Origin: Dysgonomonas sp. HGC4
GTDB taxonomy: Bacteria; Bacteroidota; Bacteroidia; Bacteroidales; Dysgonomonadaceae
Direction: 5' to 3'
Length of the DNA: 64,000 bases
Assembly: GCF_001261715.1 (NCBI RefSeq)
Contig: NZ_CVRU01000119.1
Span: 1-64,000, forward strand
The notes beneath the pieces were generated by a model. That model had not been told where the DNA came from and searched no databases. It was given only the letters and a program-made list of their open reading frames with translations. Below, in pieces: positions 10,020 through 18,160 of this stretch (the first letter of the stretch is position 1; each line of letters starts with the position of its first letter). The position numbers and the translations under genes are program-made.

Positions 10020-11739
10020 GTATCTATTAGGTCTATTTGTTTTGGCTTCGTTTGTATCGTGTTCGAATACTAAAAGCGAATCGTTTGGAACGAAAGTCGC
10101 ACAAGTATCTATTGCACGTGTAGACTCTATGCCGAATATGCCTAGTCCATACAAGATTCTTGATTGGGAAGCTAAATCGAAATCTTTCGACCGCTTCACT
10201 TTTGATTGGAATAATAAAAGCGAAGTAGGTAACCTCATCTGGTTAGATGATAGCAGACGCAATGTAGATCAAACTACATTCGGTTTATATACTGCATTGA
10301 AAGATGTCCGTCAAGGAAAAGATGCTAATAATGGAGAATTTCACGAAAGCTTAAACTCTTTGGCTGCTCTTTTAGGTGCAGGACTTGTAGGAATAGACAA
10401 AACAAATCAAGATGGTTATAACTATGTGAAGATGATTCAAAATTATTTCAACACCGAAAATGGTTGGAATATTGTGATGAACAACACAACTCCTAGCGTG
10501 GGCATGTTAGGCGGTGGATATGGCAGAGATTGGTGGTACGATGTATTCCCGAATGCTTTATTTTATGCTGTTTCCGATGTATTCCCGAATGTCGAAGGGG
10601 CAGAACAAATTCAGCGTACGGTTGCCGAACAGTTCGTAAAAGCAGACTCTATATTGAATGGTAATTACGACTATTCGTACTTCGACTATGCACAGATGAA
10701 AGGTATGGTAAACCATATTCCTTTGCAACAAGATGCGGCAGGGGGACATGCTTATGTATTACTTTGTGCATATCACAAATTTGGCGATCCTCGTTATTTG
10801 AAGCATGCTAAAAGTGCTGTTGAAGCATTAGTAAACCAAAAAGAAAGCCGTTTCTACGAAATATTATTACCTCTCGGTGCTTATACCGCGGCTTATCTGA
10901 ACGCAACGGAAGGAACAAACTATGATGTTAAGAAATTACTTGACTGGACATTCGATGGTTGTAAAAACCCTGATGGACGTTATGGATGGGGTATTATTGT
11001 TGGCAAATGGGGCGATTACGAAGTAAATGGTCTGCAAGGTAGTATTACTGATGGTGGAGGTTATGCTTTCGGGATGAATAGTATCAAACCGGCTTGGCCT
11101 TTCGTACCAATGGTTAAATACCAACCTCAATATGCAAAAGCAATTGGTAAATGGATGCTGAATAATGTAAATGCAAGCCGTTTGTTCTTCCCTCAGGATA
11201 TTGACGATAAACACCAATGGGCTCCAGAACTTAAGAATCTGACTGATAACAATATTTCGTACGAAGGATTACGTAAAGCCGACGATTATGGTAAAGCTTC
11301 TTTAAAAGGAGTAGAGCCTGTGGCAATTGGCGATGGGCCTAAATGGGCAAAAGGCAATCCAACAGAAAGTATGTTCAGCGTTTACAGTTCTTCTCCTATG
11401 GGTATTTTCGGAGCAATGGTGAGAAAAACCAATGTGGAAGGAATTCTTCAATTGAATTGTAATGTAACGGATTTTTATGCTGAACGTCAGTTCCCTACTT
11501 ATCTGTATTACAATCCTCATAACGAAGAGAAATCGGTAAGCTTCGAGACTAAACAACCTGTTGACCTATTTGATATTGTTGCAAAAGAGTATGTTTCTAA
11601 GAATATTTCATCAGCATCCAATTTCAAAATTGGAGCAAATGATGCTCGTGTTTTAGTCGTTCTACCTGCAGGAACAAAACTTGCAGTTGAGAATGGTAAA
11701 ATAATAGCAGATGGAAAATATACTATCTCATACCAATAA
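10000..11739 (+). CDS. Lipoprotein of unknown family, possible alpha/alpha-toroid glycosidase
   Basis: About 580 residues with a lipoprotein signal (MKKTKYLLGLFVLASFVSC), so it is lipid-anchored in the envelope. Two ATGs are possible, at 10000 and 10006; both lie inside the end of the MFS gene, showing co-transcription. I do not recognise the family. The middle is rich in paired helices with conserved aromatic/acidic strings (GGGYGRDWWYDVFPNALFY, DGRYGWGIIVGKWGDYEV, TDGGGYAFGM), followed by a beta-rich C-terminal third. This is the look of six-hairpin (alpha/alpha)6 glycosidases and lyases with a C-terminal beta-sandwich. A role in cleaving the PUL 1 glycan is likely, but the reaction is unknown. 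Confidence 0.75.
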   Translation: MKMKKTKYLLGLFVLASFVSCSNTKSESFGTKVAQVSIARVDSMPNMPSPYKILDWEAKSKSFDRFTFDWNNKSEVGNLIWLDDSRRNVDQTTFGLYTALKDVRQGKDANNGEFHESLNSLAALLGAGLVGIDKTNQDGYNYVKMIQNYFNTENGWNIVMNNTTPSVGMLGGGYGRDWWYDVFPNALFYAVSDVFPNVEGAEQIQRTVAEQFVKADSILNGNYDYSYFDYAQMKGMVNHIPLQQDAAGGHAYVLLCAYHKFGDPRYLKHAKSAVEALVNQKESRFYEILLPLGAYTAAYLNATEGTNYDVKKLLDWTFDGCKNPDGRYGWGIIVGKWGDYEVNGLQGSITDGGGYAFGMNSIKPAWPFVPMVKYQPQYAKAIGKWMLNNVNASRLFFPQDIDDKHQWAPELKNLTDNNISYEGLRKADDYGKASLKGVEPVAIGDGPKWAKGNPTESMFSVYSSSPMGIFGAMVRKTNVEGILQLNCNVTDFYAERQFPTYLYYNPHNEEKSVSFETKQPVDLFDIVAKEYVSKNISSASNFKIGANDARVLVVLPAGTKLAVENGKIIADGKYTISYQ

Positions 11740-11808
11740 GGTTACCAGCCTTTTTATTTACATAGTATGAAAACAAATATTTTATGATATACCTAAATTA
11801 AATAAGCC

Positions 11809-14800
11809 ATGTTAAAGAAAACATTATTCATAATGTTTCTATCGCTGACCAGCATTACTTTATTGGCACAGCAGATAAAAACAATATCCGGAGTTGTTAC
11901 AGATGCAACTACTGGAGAAACCCTCATAGGGGTTGCAATTATTGAACCCGGAACCTCTAATGGAACAGCTAGTGACTTGGATGGTAACTATACTCTGGAT
12001 GTGAAAGGAGATCGTATCTCGTTCTCTTATGTTGGCTATAAATCTGAGACCCTAGCAGTTCAAAACACAAGCACTCTTAATGTAAAGCTTGTGTCGAACT
12101 CAGAATTGGATGAAGTAATTGTAGTTGGTTATACCTCACAGAAGAAACGTGAGGTATTAGGTGCTTTGACAAACGTGAAGTCAAAAGAACTTACTCAATT
12201 GCCTGTTTCTAATACAACCGAGGCTCTACAAGGTCGTGTTGCAGGGGTACAGGTAACTAATGCAAGTGGAGCACCCGGTGCAGGAGCAACTATACGTATC
12301 AGAGGGGTAGGATCTATCAATTCATCTAATGATCCTCTTTATATTATTGACGGAATTCCTGCCAGTAATGGTTTGAACTCAGTAATACCTACTGATATTG
12401 AAAATATATCTGTATTAAAAGATGCATCAGCATCGGCTATATACGGATCTCGTGCTAATAATGGTGTTGTATTGATTACTACTAAAAAAGGAAAACAAGG
12501 GAAAGCCAAAGTTTCGTATAATGGACAGTTTGGTGCACAAATCCATGGCAGTTTAACTGAAATGGCTAATACATCTCAATATATCAACATCTACAATGCT
12601 GCCGCTAAAAATGATGGAAGAGAGCTTCTTGAAGGAAAATGGATGAAAGATTTCGCAAATGTAGATCACATGAAAGAAATTTTCCAAACAGGACTTATGA
12701 CCATTCATGACGTGTCAGTAAGCGGAGGAAAAGACAAGTTTAATTATTTAGCTTCTGGTAGTTACTATAATCAAGAAGGTATTATTAAGAATAGTAAGTT
12801 CGAGAAATTTACAGGAAGTACCAATCTTAATTATCAGGCTACTAAATGGCTGAAAATAGGATTGTCGGCAAATGCTGGAAAATCTACAACCGATATAGTT
12901 CCAAGTTCGGGTGACGGATATGGAAATGACGAAGGTGGTAGTGTGGTTAGATATGCTTATATGCGTAATCCGGCAATACCTGTATATGATCAGAATGGCA
13001 AATTTGTGGACAAGCCAAGTGAATATTTTGGACATGCTATGTATGATACTTTCTTTGGTGAAGGTTACAATCCTTTAGGAGTAGCCGAAATGGCAGATCG
13101 TAAACGTGATGAAACTACAGTATTGAGTAAAATCAATGTAGAAGTTAAGTTACCATATAACTCGATCTGGAATACCAATTTTGGTATAGACTACAAAAAA
13201 AGTGAGTTGAATGCTTACAATCAAACATGGGGTACAAATGATCGTATAAATAACCCAAGTAGCAGATCTTTTGCCAGCAATGAAGATTTGGGTTGGACTC
13301 TAAACTCGGTATTAAGCAGCTCACATACATTCAACGATTCGCATCGTCTTACTGCAATGGTTGGTACTGAGGCTATCCGCTATAACGGAACAAATAAAAA
13401 TGCAGGTTCTTCTATAAATGGAGACACACAATATAGTGCCGATTGGGCATCATCATTGCTTTCGTTCTTTGGAAAAGTAGATTATAACTACAATTATAAA
13501 TATTACTTGTCTGCATTGATACGTCAAGATGGATCTTCTCGTTTTGCAGAAGGAAACAGATGGGGTACATTCTATGCTTTATCAGCAGGATGGGATGTAA
13601 ATGAAGAGGAATTTTTCAAACCTCTTACGCCCGTTGTTAATTTGCTTAAACTAAGAGCAGGATGGGGTGCAGTAGGTAACCAAGATGTTGCACTCTATGC
13701 CTATACTGATAAATATATGCCTTATGCTAACTATCCTATTGGAGGAGGAGATCCCTCTTTAGGATATGTTCAAACTCAATTAGGTAATACCGATTTGAAA
13801 TGGGAGACTAGTAACCAGTTAAATCTTGGTTTGGATATGGCTTTCTTGAATGGAGAATATGGTTTTAGTGCCGATTATTACCATAAAGTAACTAAAGACC
13901 TCCTTCTTCAAGCACCACTTCCTCCTTCAATCGGAAATGCAGCACCATATTGGGTGAATAGCGGAGAGGTACTTAACGAAGGTGTCGACTTGGAAGTATA
14001 TATGAGAAAACAATATAAAAATGCTGGATTCTCTATTGCTTTAAATTGGGGATATTTGAAAAATAAGATGCTGAAACTAGATGCGCCTATTCAAGGAGGA
14101 CGTGTTGATACTGGTATCTATGCAAAACTTATCGAAGAAGGCTATTCTCTAGGTTCGTACTATTTATATGAGATGGATGGAATCTTCCAAAATGAATCGG
14201 AGATTGTAAGATCTGCTTATCAAGGTGCGAATGTTCAACCTGGAGACGTTAAGTACAAAGACTTGAATGGTGATGGTGTAATTGATGAAAAAGACAGAAA
14301 GCATATGGGTAGTTCTATTCCAACTCAAACACTGGGATTAAACCTACAAGGAAACTTGAATAATTGGGATATATCGGTATTTTTTCAAGGTGCTTTCGGA
14401 AATGAAATATACCGTCAAATCGGTCATGAAACCGACGGATTTTATCGCGGATTTAATGTGTCTAAAGATTATTATGACAATTATTGGAGAGGTGAAGGTA
14501 CATCTAATACACACCCAAGAGCTTCATGGAATGCAAAATCGAATAACGTAATGGTTTCCTCTCGCTTTTTAGAGGACGCATCATACCTTCGATTAAAGAA
14601 TGTACAAATAGGCTATACTTTTCCTACTAAAGGAAAACTTATTAGTAATCTGAGAGTATTTGGAAGTGCTACGAACCTATTCACGTTCACTAAATACAAT
14701 GGACTTGATCCCGAAATGACTGTAAGTGCTAACTCTTCAGGAGAAGGAGATAGAGGAAATGGTATCGATTGGGGTACTTATCCCGTAGCTAAGACTTTTA

Positions 14801-14826
14801 CTTTGGGTGTAAATATGACTTTTTAA
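11809..14826 (+). CDS. SusC-like TonB-dependent outer membrane transporter (PUL 1)
   Basis: 1005 residues: a signal peptide (about 1-20, ending LLAQQ), a carboxypeptidase-D-like regulatory domain (TISGVVTDATTGETLIGVAI), a TonB-box region and plug with DEVIVVGYTSQKKREVLGAL and IRIRGVGSINSSNDPLYIIDG, and a long beta-barrel ending in LGVNMTF with a terminal phenylalanine. It imports oligosaccharides across the outer membrane with the SusD partner encoded 37 bp downstream. No promoter element like the 76-bp repeat precedes it, so it is probably read through from upstream. Confidence 0.97.
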   Translation: MLKKTLFIMFLSLTSITLLAQQIKTISGVVTDATTGETLIGVAIIEPGTSNGTASDLDGNYTLDVKGDRISFSYVGYKSETLAVQNTSTLNVKLVSNSELDEVIVVGYTSQKKREVLGALTNVKSKELTQLPVSNTTEALQGRVAGVQVTNASGAPGAGATIRIRGVGSINSSNDPLYIIDGIPASNGLNSVIPTDIENISVLKDASASAIYGSRANNGVVLITTKKGKQGKAKVSYNGQFGAQIHGSLTEMANTSQYINIYNAAAKNDGRELLEGKWMKDFANVDHMKEIFQTGLMTIHDVSVSGGKDKFNYLASGSYYNQEGIIKNSKFEKFTGSTNLNYQATKWLKIGLSANAGKSTTDIVPSSGDGYGNDEGGSVVRYAYMRNPAIPVYDQNGKFVDKPSEYFGHAMYDTFFGEGYNPLGVAEMADRKRDETTVLSKINVEVKLPYNSIWNTNFGIDYKKSELNAYNQTWGTNDRINNPSSRSFASNEDLGWTLNSVLSSSHTFNDSHRLTAMVGTEAIRYNGTNKNAGSSINGDTQYSADWASSLLSFFGKVDYNYNYKYYLSALIRQDGSSRFAEGNRWGTFYALSAGWDVNEEEFFKPLTPVVNLLKLRAGWGAVGNQDVALYAYTDKYMPYANYPIGGGDPSLGYVQTQLGNTDLKWETSNQLNLGLDMAFLNGEYGFSADYYHKVTKDLLLQAPLPPSIGNAAPYWVNSGEVLNEGVDLEVYMRKQYKNAGFSIALNWGYLKNKMLKLDAPIQGGRVDTGIYAKLIEEGYSLGSYYLYEMDGIFQNESEIVRSAYQGANVQPGDVKYKDLNGDGVIDEKDRKHMGSSIPTQTLGLNLQGNLNNWDISVFFQGAFGNEIYRQIGHETDGFYRGFNVSKDYYDNYWRGEGTSNTHPRASWNAKSNNVMVSSRFLEDASYLRLKNVQIGYTFPTKGKLISNLRVFGSATNLFTFTKYNGLDPEMTVSANSSGEGDRGNGIDWGTYPVAKTFTLGVNMTF

Positions 14827-14863
14827 GGTCACAAACCTATTCATTACTTAAAAATAATTAGAC

Positions 14864-16297
14864 ATGAAAAAATATCTATTTATATTAGCATTAGCGGGAA
14901 GTTTTCTTTTCACATCGTGTGAAAGCTTCTTGGATGAGCCTCTGAAAGGGGAGCATTCTTCCGATAATATATTCAATACTCCAGCCGAAGCCGACCTTGT
15001 ACTAACAGGTGTTTATAATAATTTGAGTTTCACCACTTCTTCAAATATGATATGGGTATTTGGTGATATTGCTTCGGATGATGCTGTAAAAGGTGGAAAC
15101 CCCGGAGATCAGGCAGACATGACTTCTATTGATAACTTCGAAGTTAAATCGTCCAATGGAGTTTTATATACTTATTGGAAATTTACTTACGAAGGTATAA
15201 GCCGTGCCAACAATGTTATTACAGGAGTTTACAACTCAGGTATTGACGATGCTACAAAACAACAAATGATAGCAGAGGCTAAATTTATCAGAGCATATCA
15301 TTATTTCAATTTGGTAAATATTTGGGGAAAAGTTCCTTTGAGATTGGTACCATCTTCACCATCTAACGTAAATTTAGGATTGAGCGAAGTGGCTGATATA
15401 TACGCTCAGATTGAGAAAGATCTAAAAGAAGCTGCTGCTGTTTTACCTGCAAGTTATGACGCGGCAAATGCAGGAAGAGTTACAAAAGGAGCCGCATTTG
15501 GCTTATTAGCTAAAGCTCAACTCTATCAACAAAAATGGGACGAAAGTATTTCAACCATTGTGAATAATATTGAGCCTTTGGGTTATGATTTAGAGCCTAA
15601 CTATGCTACATTGTTTAAACTGGGAGCAGAGAATAGTAAAGAAGTAGTATTTGCGGTTCGTCATATGAGTAACAAAAATCCAGGAGTAGGAAACTCGTTG
15701 AACCAATGGTTTGCTCCTTTAATTGAAAACGGTTATTATACAAATGCGCCTACTGCCAGCTATGTGGCTTCTTTCGACGAAACGACAATTGATGGAAAAA
15801 CAGATCCTCGTTTAGATATTTCTATTGGTCGCGATGGTCACAATTGGGTAAACGGTGAGCCTTTCGATCCGACTTGGAGTACAACTGGTTATTTGATAAG
15901 AAAACACAATCAACCTGCATCTGAAGTTGCATGGGGAACAAAAGGTGATGGCGGACTTCCTTATATCTATATGCGTTATGCTGATATTTTATTGATGAAA
16001 GCCGAAGCATATACCGAAAAAGGTAATCTTTCGGAAGGTGTTGCTGCTTTAGATAAAGTAAGAGCAAGAGCCGGATTAGATAAAGTAAAAGCTGTAAGTC
16101 AATCTCAAATGAGATCAGCTATTTATACGGAACGTCGTAGAGAATTAGGGTTTGAATTTCATCGATTCTTCGACTTGATGAGATGGGGTCAAGAAGTTGC
16201 AAGTGCAGCTCTAGGACCTAATTTCAAATGGGAGTCTCCACGCTATTACTTCCCTCTTCCTCAAGCAGAAGTAGATTCTAATCATGGTATTAAATAA
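14864..16297 (+). CDS. SusD/RagB-like surface glycan-binding lipoprotein (PUL 1)
   Basis: 477 residues with a lipoprotein signal ending LFTSC, a SusD-like N-terminal TPR-type helical domain (AKFIRAYHYFNLVNIWGKVPL) and the C-terminal signature YMRYADILLMKAEAY with RRRELGFEFHRFFDLMRWG. It caps the SusC channel and captures glycans on the cell surface. It lies 37 bp after susC and 17 bp before the LamG lipoprotein gene. Confidence 0.97.
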   Translation: MKKYLFILALAGSFLFTSCESFLDEPLKGEHSSDNIFNTPAEADLVLTGVYNNLSFTTSSNMIWVFGDIASDDAVKGGNPGDQADMTSIDNFEVKSSNGVLYTYWKFTYEGISRANNVITGVYNSGIDDATKQQMIAEAKFIRAYHYFNLVNIWGKVPLRLVPSSPSNVNLGLSEVADIYAQIEKDLKEAAAVLPASYDAANAGRVTKGAAFGLLAKAQLYQQKWDESISTIVNNIEPLGYDLEPNYATLFKLGAENSKEVVFAVRHMSNKNPGVGNSLNQWFAPLIENGYYTNAPTASYVASFDETTIDGKTDPRLDISIGRDGHNWVNGEPFDPTWSTTGYLIRKHNQPASEVAWGTKGDGGLPYIYMRYADILLMKAEAYTEKGNLSEGVAALDKVRARAGLDKVKAVSQSQMRSAIYTERRRELGFEFHRFFDLMRWGQEVASAALGPNFKWESPRYYFPLPQAEVDSNHGIK

Positions 16298-16314
16298 CTT
16301 TAAAGAAACAGGTT

Positions 16315-17412
16315 ATGAAACAGAATAAATTATATAAAATGGGTGTATGGGCAGTATCACTGCTGCTTATACTTCCCTTATTGGCCGGATGTAGCAGCGA
16401 TGATAAAGAGGTGTTTATACCGGGAGACCCAACAGCATTAAAAGCTGAACTTGCAGATGCTTTCAACCTTTGGGAAACAGCAACTACTACGGAGTTTGAG
16501 CAATCGAGTTTAGACGAATTTGAAGCTAAGTTAAACCTTATTCAAAGTGTTTTAGAACAAGGTTCATTGTCAAGTCAGGATATAAAGAATATGACTATCC
16601 ATCTTGAAGAAGCTAGAAATAAGTTTCTACGTTCGAGACTCATTGGTATTCCTGTTGAGGCGCTTATTGCAGGCTGGGGATTTGATGAAGGAGAAGGTTC
16701 ATCTTTAGTGAGTGATGGTATTAAAAAACTTACGGCTAATTTAACTGCTGGTCCATCTCAAATATTTCCAATAACATCATTACCTGAGTTTGTAGAGGGA
16801 GTGAAAGGTAAAGCTATTCACTTTAAAAATGGTTCGCATCTTGAAATTCCTAATTATGCTCCTGCTGATTTCTTAGGACAACAATTGAGTATTGCTGTTT
16901 GGCTAAAGCCTGATGTAACAAAAGGTGGAAACTATGTAGCTTCTTTAAACTATTGGAATAACTGGAAATTCCAGATACAAGAACAAGGTAAAGCGTTCTT
17001 CACAGTTCAATCAACTCTAGGGTTTACAGATGCTGACAATGAATACGATCAATCGGTGGCTCCAGGTAAATGGGCACATGTAGTAGTTTCATTAGATCTT
17101 AGCAATCAGAAATTATCTTTCTATGTAAATGGACGATTGACCAAAGAGTGGACAAATACTACTAAACCTAATTTGGGAGGGGCACACATGCCGGCTTACA
17201 TTTCGTCACTTAACAAACAATTGCCTCTGATGATAGGTGCTGCTACTACTTACGAAGAAGCATTGGCATCATGGGACTGGTCTGGATGGGATACTCCAAC
17301 ATCTTGGGATCATTTCGAAGGAGCAATGGACGAAATTAAGTTCTACAATATTGCTCTGGTTGAAGGTCAAGTAAAAGCTCTTTATAATGAAGAGATAGCA
17401 CCTGTGGAATAA
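16315..17412 (+). CDS. LamG-type concanavalin-fold lipoprotein, probable surface glycan-binding protein
   Basis: 365 residues with a signal peptide ending PLLAGC, a short helical stalk (about 40-105), and a LamG/jelly-roll domain (about 120-360; GWGFDEGEGSSLVSDG, LSIAVWLKPD, WAHVVVSLDLSNQKLSFYVN, DEIKFYNIAL). It directly follows susD in the same operon and precedes a strong terminator, the position typical of SusE/SusF-like accessory glycan-binding lipoproteins. Enzymatic activity is possible in this fold, but nothing in the sequence argues for it. Binding the PUL 1 substrate at the surface is inferred. Confidence 0.85.
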   Translation: MKQNKLYKMGVWAVSLLLILPLLAGCSSDDKEVFIPGDPTALKAELADAFNLWETATTTEFEQSSLDEFEAKLNLIQSVLEQGSLSSQDIKNMTIHLEEARNKFLRSRLIGIPVEALIAGWGFDEGEGSSLVSDGIKKLTANLTAGPSQIFPITSLPEFVEGVKGKAIHFKNGSHLEIPNYAPADFLGQQLSIAVWLKPDVTKGGNYVASLNYWNNWKFQIQEQGKAFFTVQSTLGFTDADNEYDQSVAPGKWAHVVVSLDLSNQKLSFYVNGRLTKEWTNTTKPNLGGAHMPAYISSLNKQLPLMIGAATTYEEALASWDWSGWDTPTSWDHFEGAMDEIKFYNIALVEGQVKALYNEEIAPVE

Positions 17413-17447
17413 AGAATAAACAAATTGAAGTTTCTCACTTAAATATT

Positions 17448-17480
17448 AGAAAGCCACCTTTTTTCAAGGTGGCTTTCTTT
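17448..17480 (+). terminator. Rho-independent terminator ending PUL 1
   Basis: Perfect 13-bp inverted repeat (arms 17448-17460 and 17466-17478, AGAAAGCCACCTT) with a 5-nt loop, followed by T residues. It lies 35 bp after the LamG lipoprotein gene and marks the end of the operon. Confidence 0.9.
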
Positions 17481-17674
17481 ATTTTCATAGATGGATGATG
17501 CTTAGATGTTGAATGGTATTTCTATCAAAATGTAACTGCATTGTGGAGAATTTTTAATTTTGTTTACAATAACGCCGAAGATATTATAATCATTTATTAC
17601 TAGATTTGTTAATCTGTTTGAAGGGCGTATTTCCCTTATCTAAAAACAGGCTTGAACTTTAAAATACATCATAT

Positions 17675-18160
17675 ATGAATACCGATTTTACTGATATTAC
17701 GAATGGAGTTCATCGGGTTGTAGAAACATGGGAACCAATACTTACAGGTTTACCTATTGACACAATTGGTGGATGTAAAAATAAACAGAGCCGCACAATT
17801 AAACAAATACTAGGTCATTTGGTCGATTCTGCATCCAACAATCATCAACGAATAGTAAGATTACAATATAATAAATACTTAGAGTTTCCCGATTATCGTC
17901 AGGATAATGACTTATGGATTGTAGTTCAGGACTATCAGCATACAGATTGGATTAATCTAGTGCAATTGTGGAAGTTTTATAACCTTCACATTATCCAGAT
18001 TATAAAAACAGTAGACCATACGAAATTAAAAAACTATTGGAACGATTTCGAAGGGAATAAAGTAACCCTGCACAATATGATAGAAGGCTATCTAAGCCAT
18101 TTGAATTTACACATAAACGAAATAGACCAACTAATCAAGAATTCACCTGATGAAGCATAA
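17675..18160 (+). CDS. DinB-like four-helix protein
   Basis: 161 residues, all helical, with histidines placed as in DinB/YfiT-like metal-binding four-helix proteins: IKQILGHLVDSASNNHQRI near residue 50 and GYLSHLNLHINEI near 145. Families of this fold include metal-dependent thiol transferases and many stress proteins without a known reaction. Its last 11 bp overlap the start of the GH65 gene in another frame, so the two are translated together. No functional link between them is obvious. A small hairpin (AAGGG/CCCTT, around 17621-17637) lies just upstream. Confidence 0.75.
   Translation: MNTDFTDITNGVHRVVETWEPILTGLPIDTIGGCKNKQSRTIKQILGHLVDSASNNHQRIVRLQYNKYLEFPDYRQDNDLWIVVQDYQHTDWINLVQLWKFYNLHIIQIIKTVDHTKLKNYWNDFEGNKVTLHNMIEGYLSHLNLHINEIDQLIKNSPDEA

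Noticed and set aside
11740-11808. A third copy of the 76-bp promoter element in front of PUL 1 susC
   Set aside because: The 69-bp gap shows no similarity to the element and no -7 box; susC is more simply explained by readthrough.
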